Below, piece after piece: positions 1-6,479 of a DNA stretch of 16,877 nt. Positions within the stretch are counted from its first letter, which is position 1, and each line of letters opens with the position of its first letter. The notes under the pieces were generated by a model. It had not been told where the DNA came from. It made no database searches and saw only the letters and a list, made by a program, of their open reading frames with translations. A program made the position numbers and the translations under genes. Source of the stretch: Dehalococcoidia bacterium (GTDB lineage Bacteria > Chloroflexota > Dehalococcoidia > UBA2979); assembly GCA_004297315.1 (NCBI GenBank), contig SCTU01000263.1, forward strand, positions 1 through 16,877. The letters are read 5' to 3'.

Positions 1-2
1 AA

Positions 3-1088
3 GCCACCCCTGAGGCGCTCCGCGACGCCGCGATCAAGGGCATCTTCGACTCGCTCGACCCCCACTCGTCGTACATCGACCCGGAATCGTACGCGCTCGC
101 CCGCGATGATTTCGAGGGCCTCGGCTCGTTCGAGGGCATCGGAGCCACCGTCTCGAAGGAGGGCGACTGGGTCGTAATCGCGCAGCCGCTGCCCAACACG
201 CCGGCCGAGCGCGCCGGGGTCAAGGTCGGCGACCAGGTGCTGGAGGTCGACGGCCAATCAGCCGAGGGTTGGAGCGTCCAACTCGCGGTCACCAAGATCC
301 GCGGCCCCATCGGCACCAGCGTGACGATCAAGGTCCGGCACCGTGACGGCACCGTCGAAACGTTCAAGATCACCCGCGACAAGATCGCCGTGGAAAGCGT
401 CAGCCGGTTGCCCCTCCTCGGCGGCGTCCTGCGTGACGCGGCCGGCGAAGAGGTGAAAGACCTCGCCTACGTCCGCATCCGCTCCTTCTCACGGACCACG
501 CCTCAGGAGCTCGAGAAGGCGCTCAAGGACGTCAACGGCTCAGGCGCGAAGGGGATCATCCTCGACCTGCGCAGCAACCCCGGCGGCCTGCTGCAGGAGA
601 CCGTCCAGGTCGCGGACATGTTCCTGGACAAGGGCCAGATTTTCTTCCAGCAGGACCGTGATGGCGCGGAATCCGGCGCCATCGCGCGGCCCGGCCACTC
701 GACCGAACTGCCGATCGTGATCCTGCAAGACGAGTTCTCCGCGTCCGGTGCGGAGTTGCTGGCCGGCGCGCTCCAGGAGAACGGACGCGCGAAGGTGGTG
801 GGCACCCGCTCGTTCGGAAAGGGCACGGTGAACCACGCGCGCGACCTCTCCAACGGCGGCGCGCTCTACGTCTCCATCGGGCGCTGGCTCACGCCGAAGC
901 ACAACCAGATCGAGGGCCGCGGGATCATCCCCGACTACGAGGTGACGATGACACTCGAGGAGATCGAGGCGCGCAAGGACATCCCGGCCGCGCGCGCCAT
1001 CGACATGCTTCGCGGTAACCCGTTGCCCCCGCCGACTCGGGCGACGCCCACCGCCACCCCGACCGCCACCGGCACCCCCCACCGGTAG
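3..1088 (+). CDS. S41 family C-terminal processing peptidase, 5'-truncated
   Basis: The reading frame is open from the window edge (codons begin at base 3), so the N-terminus, probably with a membrane anchor or signal, lies upstream. The visible part starts with the DPHSSYIDPE segment typical of CtpA/Prc-type proteases. A PDZ domain follows (about 120-400, including the GIGATV and AERAGVKVGD motifs), then the protease core. Catalytic Ser is in FSASGAE (codon 744-746) and the Lys of the Ser/Lys dyad is in FGKGTV (codon 819-821), 25 residues later as in E. coli Prc. The residue four after the Lys is Asn, where Prc and CtpA usually have Gln. The protein ends in a Pro/Thr-rich tail. The family cleaves C-terminal tails of exported proteins, outside the cytoplasmic membrane. 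It ends 25 bases before smpB and is probably cotranscribed with it. Family assignment is firm; the substrate is unknown. Confidence 0.95.
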   Translation, partial: ATPEALRDAAIKGIFDSLDPHSSYIDPESYALARDDFEGLGSFEGIGATVSKEGDWVVIAQPLPNTPAERAGVKVGDQVLEVDGQSAEGWSVQLAVTKIRGPIGTSVTIKVRHRDGTVETFKITRDKIAVESVSRLPLLGGVLRDAAGEEVKDLAYVRIRSFSRTTPQELEKALKDVNGSGAKGIILDLRSNPGGLLQETVQVADMFLDKGQIFFQQDRDGAESGAIARPGHSTELPIVILQDEFSASGAELLAGALQENGRAKVVGTRSFGKGTVNHARDLSNGGALYVSIGRWLTPKHNQIEGRGIIPDYEVTMTLEEIEARKDIPAARAIDMLRGNPLPPPTRATPTATPTATGTPHR

Positions 1089-1113
1089 CCAGCGGCGGAA
1101 ACTGAGGGCGGTT

Positions 1114-1632
1114 GTGCCGAAACAGGGTGTGAGCGTCCTCCGTGCGGCGAAAGCGAAGGCGAAAGCCCCCGCCGATGACGCTGGCCCCACGGTTGCGCAG
1201 AACCGTCGGGGCCGCTTCGACTACGAGATTCTGCAGTCGTACGACGCGGGGATCGCCCTGCTCGGTTCCGAGGTGAAGGCGGTCCGCGCGGGCCACGCGA
1301 CCATTGGCGAGGGGTACGCGCGCTTCAAAGGGCCGGAACTCTTCCTCTACAACGTGCACATTGGCCCGTACGCCCCGTCGCGGGAGAACCACGACCCGTT
1401 GCGGACGCGGAAACTGCTCCTGCATCGTCGGGAACTCGAGCGCCTGCGCCACGAGATGGAGCTGCAGCCGCGCAGCACGATCATCCCGCTGCGGATGTAC
1501 CTGAGCCACGGCGTGATCAAGGTGCAGGTCGCCCTCGCCCAGGGGAAGCGCGCCTATGACAAGCGGGAGGCGATCCGGGAGCGCGAGGCGGACCGCACGA
1601 TGCAGCGCGCCATCCGGCACGCCCAGCGCTGA
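1114..1632 (+). CDS. smpB: SsrA-binding protein SmpB
   Basis: SmpB binds tmRNA and brings it to stalled ribosomes for trans-translation in the cytoplasm. The sequence carries family hallmarks: an RFDYEI start to the core, the GSEVKAVRAGHATIGEGYARF region, LYNVHIGPY, and a basic C-terminal tail (REREADRTMQRAIRHAQR) that in the family enters the empty mRNA channel. The start is GTG at 1114, chosen because GAGGG (1104-1108) lies five bases upstream. A GTG at 1129 is an alternative. At 172 residues it is slightly longer than usual (about 150-165) because of a Lys/Ala-rich extension of about 30 residues before the core. The gene for its RNA partner, ssrA, starts 79 bases downstream on the same strand, which supports the call. 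Confidence 0.97.
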   Translation: MPKQGVSVLRAAKAKAKAPADDAGPTVAQNRRGRFDYEILQSYDAGIALLGSEVKAVRAGHATIGEGYARFKGPELFLYNVHIGPYAPSRENHDPLRTRKLLLHRRELERLRHEMELQPRSTIIPLRMYLSHGVIKVQVALAQGKRAYDKREAIREREADRTMQRAIRHAQR

Positions 1633-1677
1633 CGCCCGTGCCCCGACTCGCGGGAACTTCCAGCGGCCGGATCACGT

Positions 1678-1683
1678 TATGAT
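1678..1683 (+). promoter_or_regulatory. Possible -10 element for ssrA
   Basis: TATGAT differs from the TATAAT consensus at one position and lies 28 bases before the mature 5' end of tmRNA, leaving room for a short leader that RNase P would remove. No convincing -35 box is seen 15-18 bases upstream, so ssrA may also be read from the smpB transcript. Weak evidence. Confidence 0.35.
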
Positions 1684-1689
1684 GATCAA

Positions 1690-1706
1690 GCAGGACGCAC
1701 TCCTGC
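1690..1706 (+). terminator. Small hairpin between smpB and ssrA
   Basis: A perfect 6-bp stem (GCAGGA/TCCTGC) with a 5-base loop is followed by CTTTC and then directly by the tmRNA 5' end at 1712. It could be a weak smpB terminator or a structure in the pre-tmRNA leader. The T-run is too short to call it a strong terminator. Confidence 0.3.
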
Positions 1707-1711
1707 CTTTC

Positions 1712-2068
1712 GGGGACGACAGGACTCGACAGGCGTAACCGGGTGCGGATTGCGGGCCGAGGTGTCGTCACCCTCGTAAAACCGGCGGCAAAAAAGTAAC
1801 TGGCGACCGACAACTCGCCCTCGCGGCCTAACTAAGCCGTGACGTGGCCGGCCACCTCGCCCCGACGGGTGGCCGAACCGCGACGCAATGCCGGGGTGCT
1901 GCGGAATGCTGCGTCTCAGGACGCTCCGCCTAAGACTACTGAGACTGGCCGGAACCACCTGCCGCCATAGGAGGGGCCCGGCGAGATGAACTCCTGGTGG
2001 CTACGCCCGTAGACGTCCGTATCAGGTCCGCTCTGGACGGGGAGTTCGATTCTCCCCCGTCTCCACCA
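1712..2068 (+). ncRNA. ssrA: tmRNA (SsrA), one-piece
   Basis: tmRNA acts as tRNA and mRNA to rescue stalled ribosomes and tag the nascent chain for proteolysis. The ends are fixed by base pairing. GGGGACG (1712-1718) pairs over seven positions, including one G-U, with CGTCTCC (2058-2064), followed by discriminator A and an encoded CCA (2066-2068). The 5' domain has the conserved GGACTCGAC stretch, and the 3' domain has a T arm with loop TTCGATT flanked by GGGGAG/CTCCCC. The tag reading frame runs from about 1787 to a TAA at 1829-1831 and reads GKKVTGDRQLALAA. The terminal LALAA matches the protease-recognised ends known in the family. The exact resume codon (GGC 1784 or 1787) is inferred. The 357-nt length is normal. 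smpB is immediately upstream. The pseudoknots were not traced in detail. Confidence 0.95.
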
Positions 2069-2076
2069 AGACGATT

Positions 2077-2098
2077 ACTCGCATGACTATTTGCGAGT
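2077..2098. terminator. Hairpin downstream of tmRNA, probable terminator region
   Basis: A perfect 7-bp inverted repeat (ACTCGCA/TGCGAGT) with an 8-base loop begins nine bases after the tmRNA CCA end. The following bases are TACCCAAAG, with a T-rich run only at 2123-2131, so it is not a textbook intrinsic terminator. It could serve ssrA on the plus strand or the converging minus-strand gene that ends at 2197. Confidence 0.4.
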
Positions 2099-2196
2099 TA
2101 CCCAAAGCAGGATTTCGGGGAGTTCTTTTTTCAAGAGGGAGGCGCGATGCGCGCGCGCGACGGGCAGAGGACCACCGCGTGCCTGGAGCGGGCGAG

Positions 2197-2457
2197 TCAT
2201 CCCGCCTTTTGAGTTCCCCGTGTCCTGGGGCGGCTTCGCGCATGTTCGTACTTGATCGCGGAGAGGAATCGGCTGCGGGCATCCTCTAGCTGCACCGGCG
2301 TCAGCGCCGGAACAAAGCTTCCGGATGCGAGCAACTGGCCGACCGCGTCGGGAACCGGACCCACTGAGATGGACAGCTCGTCTATGTTGCCGCTGGACAT
2401 CATTTGCTCCCACTTCAGTGACCATTGGCGGATGACGTTATGCTCGGACGGCGCCAT
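2197..2457 (-). CDS. Small hypothetical protein (86 aa)
   Basis: I do not recognise this protein. It starts at an ATG (2455-2457) with an in-frame TAA seven codons upstream and no other start codon between, so the start is fixed if the gene is real. The upstream sequence has only a weak ribosome-binding match. Composition is protein-like: a Trp-containing helical N-terminus (VIRQWSLKWEQM), a middle with SVGPVPDAVGQLLASG, then a segment LTPVQLEDARSRFLSAI and a basic Arg-rich tail. No signal peptide or membrane segment is seen. It lies 81 bases downstream of dps on the same strand and may share its transcript. The overlapping reading frames in this stretch are less protein-like. It could still be a chance ORF. 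Confidence 0.5.
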   Translation of the reverse strand: MAPSEHNVIRQWSLKWEQMMSSGNIDELSISVGPVPDAVGQLLASGSFVPALTPVQLEDARSRFLSAIKYEHARSRPRTRGTQKAG

Positions 2458-2538
2458 GCGAGCACTTCGTACCGCTTAGCGGTCGGCGGACCGGCAACGA
2501 AGCCCGCGAGCCCTACGCCAGCAACTACTCCGGAATTC

Positions 2539-3012
2539 CTATGTCTGCGCCAGGTGTGAGCGGAGAAGATATGCCTGCTTCTCCACTTCCCGCGCCGCCT
2601 CGATGTAGATGTCCTGTGTCACAAAGTCTCGATGCTTCTCGGCATCTTCGATCGCTTTGCTCAGCGAACCGCTGTAGGTCTCAAAGCGGATTAGAATCGC
2701 GCCGATCGCATCCCGCCATGGAAGCTCGCGCGCCTCAAGATCTGACAGGGGTGATTCGTGTCCGGCTTGTCGAATTGTCCCGCTCGGGATCGCCCGCAAT
2801 GCGCGCATGCGCTCCGCAAACAGGTCGATGTGTATGACGAGCAATGCCGCCTGGTCGTCGAAGAGCTCGTGGATGGCGATGAAGTTCGGACCGGTCACGG
2901 TCCAGTGGGCCTGCTTCACCTGACTGTAGAGGTCGAGAGCGCACGCAATATGGTGATTAAGCGTATTGGTCACAGCGCTCTGGTGAATTTCGGGGCGGAT
3001 CGTAGCAGTCAT
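2539..3012 (-). CDS. dps: Dps-family DNA-binding/ferritin-like stress protein
   Basis: Dps proteins form 12-subunit cages that oxidise and store iron with hydrogen peroxide and protect DNA in starvation or oxidative stress. The 157-residue product has the family ferroxidase pattern: H36-W37 (QAHWTVTGPNF), H48 and D52/D53 (IHELFDD), D63 and E67 (HIDLFAER). The four-helix layout and length are typical. The ATG at 3012 is chosen over the upstream in-frame ATG at 3171. GAGAGAGG sits just before it, homology begins here, and the 53-residue extension is Arg/Cys-rich and unlike Dps. The leader before the ATG is nearly identical to that of the response regulator at 6061. A cluster of GTGACGC boxes lies 30-56 bases upstream. 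Residue assignments come from family knowledge, not a computed alignment. Confidence 0.92.
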   Translation of the reverse strand: MTATIRPEIHQSAVTNTLNHHIACALDLYSQVKQAHWTVTGPNFIAIHELFDDQAALLVIHIDLFAERMRALRAIPSGTIRQAGHESPLSDLEARELPWRDAIGAILIRFETYSGSLSKAIEDAEKHRDFVTQDIYIEAAREVEKQAYLLRSHLAQT

Positions 3013-3031
3013 GGTTGCGCCTCTCTCACCG
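3013..3031 (-). promoter_or_regulatory. Ribosome-binding leader of dps, shared with the response regulator
   Basis: Read on the minus strand, TGAGAGAGGCGCAACC directly precedes ATG. The response regulator starting at 6061 has TGAAAGAGGCGCAACC in the same place, so 15 of 16 bases match. The purine-rich GAGAGAGG is a good Shine-Dalgarno element, but the identity extends beyond it (CGCAACC), which is more than a ribosome-binding site requires. Confidence 0.6.
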
Positions 3032-3042
3032 CCGGACTGTAC

Positions 3043-3068
3043 GCGTGACTGCGTCACAACCGCGTCAC
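3043..3068. promoter_or_regulatory. GTGACGC box cluster, candidate operator of dps
   Basis: On the minus strand two direct GTGACGC copies (3068-3062 and 3057-3051) are spaced 11 bases apart, about one helical turn. They are followed by an inverted third copy (plus-strand GCGTGAC at 3043-3049). The second and third create a perfect inverted repeat GTGAC-TGC-GTCAC at 3045-3057. The position, 30-56 bases before the dps start, fits an operator or activator site. Which regulator binds is unknown; the NarL-type regulator at 5351-6061 is a candidate by proximity only. Confidence 0.4.
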
Positions 3069-3424
3069 CCTTAGAAGGTGCTGACAATTGAGTGCACTCG
3101 TGTCTTCGGCAACACCGCACTGACCGGAACAACGGGCGAATCCGTTGGCAGGGCAGCGCTTCGCCCGTCACGCTCGTGCAATTAGATTCCTGAACAGCCT
3201 CGTCTTAAGCGGAAACACGCCCACGCGACCTGCACACCGTTACTGCACCGCTGACTTTCGCCGGGTGAGTCCGTGTGCGCGGTGGCGGCGAGGTTTGCTT
3301 GACCGCTTGCGGTGAGGCCGCGTAGCGGGATGCGCGGGAACAGCTATTCGCGGTTGACCGGGCCAATCCGCAGGAAACCGTGGCTTCACAGCGCCGGGGT
3401 TATGCGAGTGCCCTTGCCAACTGG
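3069..3424. other. Intergenic region between histidine kinase 3' end and dps promoter zone
   Basis: About 350 bases without a supportable gene. It must hold the end of the kinase transcript and, if dps has its own promoter, that promoter. TTGTCA on the minus strand (near 3085) resembles a -35 box, but no matching -10 at normal spacing was found. The short ORFs crossing the region are Arg/Pro/Ser-rich and look like GC-rich chance frames. No strong terminator hairpin was seen. Confidence 0.4.
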
Positions 3425-4924
3425 TTACGGACGAGCCAGCGGCGCCACGGCCACAACGACGGTACCTTCGCCCGGCGCCCATGTGATGGTGAAGCTGCCC
3501 TGAACGAGGGCGAGCCGCTCGCGCATGCTGGCAACTCCCACCTCTTGCCCGCCGCGGGCAGCATCCGGCCTAGCGGGCTCGAATCCACGGCCCCAGTCCC
3601 TGATCTCGAGCCGGATCGCCGCATCAGCCCGCTCCAACGTCACGCGGACCGGGGATGGGCCGGCGTGCTTGCGAACATTGGTGAGCGCCTCCTGCGTGAC
3701 GTGGTAGAGCGTCGTCTCGAGTGCCGCCGGAAAGCGCTCTCCGCCAACGTTATTCTCGTAGGTCACTTCGCGGCCCTCGCCGCGGAGGGCTTCGACCTCA
3801 TGCGCGATCGCCGCGGAAAGGCCAAAATCGTCGAGGATGGTTGGGCGCAGGCCAGCGATCAGTTGGCGTGCCTCCGTCACGGCGCGTTGCCCGGCGACCA
3901 GTGCGGCTTTGAGGTAAGCCCGCGCCTGCGGGGAGCGTGGATGGTAGCTGCCGGCGAGGAGTTGCAGTTGCTGAAAGGTCACTACCGTCGTTTGTGCGAG
4001 ACCGTCGTGGATGTCGTACGCCACCCGGCGGCGCTCGTCGTCCTGGGCCGTAATCAACCTGCCCACGAGGGCGTGCAACGCTTGCTCGTGCTCGGCAACC
4101 GCCTGGTACAACTTGGCGTTGGCGATGACCGCCCCCAGCTGACTGGCGAGAAGCTGTAGCAAGTCGAACTCGTCCCCCGCCTGGCGTTCGGGATTATCGG
4201 GGAGGAGGACGGTCAGCACTCCGACGAGCGTGCCCGGTGGGGATATCAACGGTAGTGCGAACTCCGTGATACCTGCGTTGCTATCTGGCCGCCTCTCCCC
4301 CACCAGAGGCCGCCCCTCATCGATCGCCCGTCGCGCGAGGGGTTCAAGGTCAGCCGCCGCGGTGCCTGTGTGGCCCGTTTGTGTCACGAGGTTCCCCGAC
4401 TCGTCGAGCAGCCATACCATCCCGGCCGCACCGCCGGTGAGTTCCATTGCGCGCTTGAGTGCCGGCTCGAGGGCACGCGGTAAATCGGGTGCCCCGATCA
4501 GCGCGTTGCCGACCTCGACGAGCTCGCGGAACTGGGCTGCGCGATCCGGGGGTTCTCGATCGCGAGCCTGTAGCCCGGCTGCCTCCCGCGGAAGGCCCGC
4601 TGCGGATCGTGTGTCTGCTCGCTCGACGGCATCAGCCGGCGGGCTCGATACCGATGCGTGGGACGGCACGAAATAAGCTATGAACGCCTCCAGGAGCATC
4701 TGGTAGGAACGCTCCACTCCATCCGCGACGATCGGGAGAGGGAGGCGTCTCAGAACGCGTTGCATCGCGGTGACGTGGGCTGCCAGTAGTTCCTCGGGAA
4801 GTACCCCTAACCCGGCCGCCCTCCGCCCCAGTTCCGACGCGAGGGACAACTCTTGCTCACCGGACGAACCGAGGTATGAGTTCAGGAGCTCCTCGAGCTC
4901 GTCCGCTAGGCCTGCGCGCTCCAT
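3425..4924 (-). CDS. Soluble sensor histidine kinase (RsbU_N-like, GAF, HisKA_3, HATPase)
   Basis: This is a NarX/DegS-class two-component kinase that autophosphorylates on His and passes the phosphate to a NarL-type regulator. Domains in the 499 aa: residues 1-85 form a helical region resembling the RsbU N-terminal domain (YLGSSGEQELSLASELGRR, then EELLAAHVTAMQRVL). Residues 135-275 are a GAF domain. The dimerisation/phosphoacceptor region has H306 in YDIHDGLAQ. The HATPase_c domain has N416 in EALTNVRKHAG and the G1 box DWGRGF at 443-448. No transmembrane segment is seen, so it should sense a cytoplasmic signal through the GAF domain. Its ATG overlaps the stop codon of the 109-codon ORF upstream (TGATG), implying translational coupling. 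The regulator gene at 5351-6061 is the likely partner. The RsbU_N assignment is by eye and less sure than the rest. Confidence 0.93.
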   Translation of the reverse strand: MERAGLADELEELLNSYLGSSGEQELSLASELGRRAAGLGVLPEELLAAHVTAMQRVLRRLPLPIVADGVERSYQMLLEAFIAYFVPSHASVSSPPADAVERADTRSAAGLPREAAGLQARDREPPDRAAQFRELVEVGNALIGAPDLPRALEPALKRAMELTGGAAGMVWLLDESGNLVTQTGHTGTAAADLEPLARRAIDEGRPLVGERRPDSNAGITEFALPLISPPGTLVGVLTVLLPDNPERQAGDEFDLLQLLASQLGAVIANAKLYQAVAEHEQALHALVGRLITAQDDERRRVAYDIHDGLAQTTVVTFQQLQLLAGSYHPRSPQARAYLKAALVAGQRAVTEARQLIAGLRPTILDDFGLSAAIAHEVEALRGEGREVTYENNVGGERFPAALETTLYHVTQEALTNVRKHAGPSPVRVTLERADAAIRLEIRDWGRGFEPARPDAARGGQEVGVASMRERLALVQGSFTITWAPGEGTVVVAVAPLARP

Positions 4925-5253
4925 CAGATAGCCTCACGGTGTCGGGGGAGTAGAGCGGCAGCGTCTGGGTGCTCCCATTCCACCGGCATGGAGGTGGCCC
5001 TATCAGAGCGGGACGATGGTCGGCGGATTCCGGAAGCAGTGATTTCGACGACGCCATCCGTGTGCAGTGCGAGCAGCGGCCCGAGAGGGGGCTCGGAGAC
5101 CTGCCGTAGCACAATCCGCAGATCACCGCTTCGAGTATGCCATGAGCACGAAAACGAGGCGCACACCCACTCGCCGGGCACATCCCCTGGATCTTTCCAA
5201 TGCCAGAATCCGAGGATCGGTCGCTTCGGGCGATACTCAGACGAGGGCGTCAT
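4924..5253 (-). CDS. Hypothetical protein (109 aa) translationally coupled to the kinase
   Basis: I do not recognise the family. The ORF runs from ATG at 5253 to a TGA whose last base is the first base of the kinase ATG (TGATG at 4926-4922), an arrangement typical of real, coupled genes. The protein has a Trp-rich N-terminal part (ILGFWHWKDPGDVPGEWVC), two Cys (in WVCASFSCSW), and a beta-like middle (DLRIVLRQVSE, then LLALHTDGVVEITASGI). A charged, probably disordered tail follows. No signal peptide or membrane helix is seen. It lies between the response regulator (97 bases upstream) and the kinase, so it is probably part of the same operon. It may be a sensor or modulator of the pair; this is inference only. 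The Shine-Dalgarno sequence is weak. Confidence 0.6.
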   Translation of the reverse strand: MTPSSEYRPKRPILGFWHWKDPGDVPGEWVCASFSCSWHTRSGDLRIVLRQVSEPPLGPLLALHTDGVVEITASGIRRPSSRSDRATSMPVEWEHPDAAALLPRHREAI

Positions 5254-5350
5254 CCCGATCTTCAGCGACCACGTCGCTATTTCACCGAGTCGGCAGTTTC
5301 GCGAGGACGACGAACACTCGTCCGCGCTTCGCCGCGTACCAGTGGAGTTG

Positions 5351-6061
5351 TTAATTGTTGGTAATTTCGTCGAGGAGGCCTAGTTGGATGGCCCGAACGG
5401 CGGCTTGGGTACGGTCGCTCACCCCGAGCTTGCTGATGATGTGCTCGACGTGCGCCTTTACGGTACTCCGGCTCACGACGAGTGCGTCAGCGATCTGCGC
5501 GTTCGTCTTCCCTTCGGCGACGTGCGCGAGGACCTCCCGCTCACGGGCGGTGAGCGAATCGATCTGCTTCGCTTGCGGCGCCGTCCGAGGCTCGACAGCG
5601 AGCCGCTGCAGCAATTGATTCGCCAGGCCCGCGTCGATGCTCGATTCGCCATGCAACACGTTCCGCACCGCGCTGACGAGATCCTGCTTTGTGGAGTCCT
5701 TGAGCACGTATCCGGCTGCACCGACCTTGATGGCCTCGAAGAGATAATCCGCGTCGGCATACATCGTCACAATGACCACGCTTACCTCGGGGGCGATCTC
5801 CTTGATGATTCGCGTGGCGGCGAGTCCGTCCATACCTGGCATGCGCACGTCCATCAGCACCAAGTCAGGGGGCGCTCGTCTGACCTGTTCGATGGCCGCT
5901 TGGGCGCTGCTCGCTTCGCCGATCACCTCGATCTCAGGATCACCGGCGAACATGCTCACGATCCCGGAGCGCACCATTTCGTGATCGTCCACGACGAGCA
6001 CGCGGAAGACGTCACGCTGATCTACGATCAAAGCGCGTGTACCTTTACCGTCAGCTGCCAT
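5351..6061 (-). CDS. NarL/FixJ-family response regulator (REC + LuxR HTH)
   Basis: This is a two-component transcription factor of 236 residues. The receiver domain (about 20-135) has the acidic pair D25-D26 (VVDDHEMVRSG), phosphoacceptor D71 (LMDVRMPGMDG), T99 (VIVTMYADADY) and K121 (YVLKDS). The C-terminal LuxR-type helix-turn-helix (about 168-228) has LTAREREVLAHVAEGKTN and the recognition-helix region SRSTVKAHVEHI. An N-terminal extension of about 20 residues precedes the first strand. Start ATG at 6061 is supported by GAAAGAGG immediately upstream, within the leader shared with dps. It is followed on the same strand by the 109-codon ORF and the histidine kinase, its probable partner. The targets are not shown by the sequence; dps is a candidate because of the shared leader. 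Confidence 0.95.
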   Translation of the reverse strand: MAADGKGTRALIVDQRDVFRVLVVDDHEMVRSGIVSMFAGDPEIEVIGEASSAQAAIEQVRRAPPDLVLMDVRMPGMDGLAATRIIKEIAPEVSVVIVTMYADADYLFEAIKVGAAGYVLKDSTKQDLVSAVRNVLHGESSIDAGLANQLLQRLAVEPRTAPQAKQIDSLTAREREVLAHVAEGKTNAQIADALVVSRSTVKAHVEHIISKLGVSDRTQAAVRAIQLGLLDEITNN

Positions 6062-6079
6062 GGTTGCGCCTCTTTCATG
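6062..6079 (-). promoter_or_regulatory. Leader of the response regulator matching the dps leader
   Basis: TGAAAGAGGCGCAACC precedes the ATG on the minus strand and matches the dps leader at 15 of 16 positions. The inverted repeat CATGA-GCGAA-TCATG (6076-6090) overlaps its upstream end and could be an operator or RNA hairpin. Confidence 0.55.
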
Positions 6080-6132
6080 AGCGAATCATGTAGTCGTCAA
6101 CCTTGATCCTCGCGCTCCAGAGCTGATGTCAG

Positions 6133-6185
6133 GGTCTTTCTAATACTAATATACATGTTGACATACGTGTTCCATTCAAGCGAAG
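6133..6185 (-). promoter_or_regulatory. AT-rich promoter-like island upstream of the response regulator
   Basis: This is a conspicuous AT-rich patch in a GC-rich window. On the minus strand it contains TTGAAT followed 20 bases later by TATATT and, eight bases on, TAGTAT, all about 80-120 bases before the regulator start. The near-palindrome ACATGTTGACATACGTGT lies inside it on the plus strand. The spacing is not ideal for a housekeeping promoter, so the exact boxes are uncertain. Confidence 0.35.
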
Positions 6186-6479
6186 AAGAGGCCTTGATCG
6201 CACTCGGCTCCCGTAGATCGTCAGGATTGGTCAGTTGCATAGTGCTTTAACGCACTCGACGGCAGCCTCGTCTCCGGTCGCCTCGGAGACAACGTGAACG
6301 GAGTGACGCAGGACGTCCGCCTAGCTGAAGCTCCAGCCGCGCGAAGCGCCGACCGGCACTAAGTCCGCCCTGCTTGTCATGCCCGAGAAGGCCGGTCCCG
6401 CAGTTCGGTATGCCAACAGACCCCTAGCAGGTGGCCGAGAGCGGTGGACGGCGGGCATAGCGAGGCGACCGTGAGTCGC
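6186..6479. other. Intergenic region between the prepilin peptidase and regulator promoter
   Basis: No gene is supported here. Two hairpins are visible: AGTGC/GCACT with a TTTAAC loop (6241-6256), and GTCTCCG/CGGAGAC with a 7-base loop (6270-6290). Neither has a T-run. They could help end the leftward prepilin peptidase transcript. Confidence 0.35.

Noticed and set aside
540..1620. Two long minus-strand ORFs across the S41 peptidase and smpB
   Set aside because: Both are antisense to firmly identified genes and have chance-like composition.
2031..2068. Possible separate tRNA gene end (TTCGATT loop and CCA)
   Set aside because: The acceptor strand pairs with 1712-1718, more than 300 bases upstream, so it is the 3' half of the tmRNA tRNA-like domain.
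3013..3171. Upstream in-frame ATG of dps (210-aa version)
   Set aside because: The extra 53 residues are unlike Dps, and the ATG at 3012 has a strong ribosome-binding leader shared with another gene.
3380..4159. 259-codon plus-strand ORF
   Set aside because: It lies entirely antisense to the histidine kinase, whose domains and motifs are unmistakable; it is a GC-rich shadow frame.
5384..6106. 240-codon plus-strand ORF
   Set aside because: Antisense to the response regulator; His/Asp-rich composition arises from the complement of the regulator codons.
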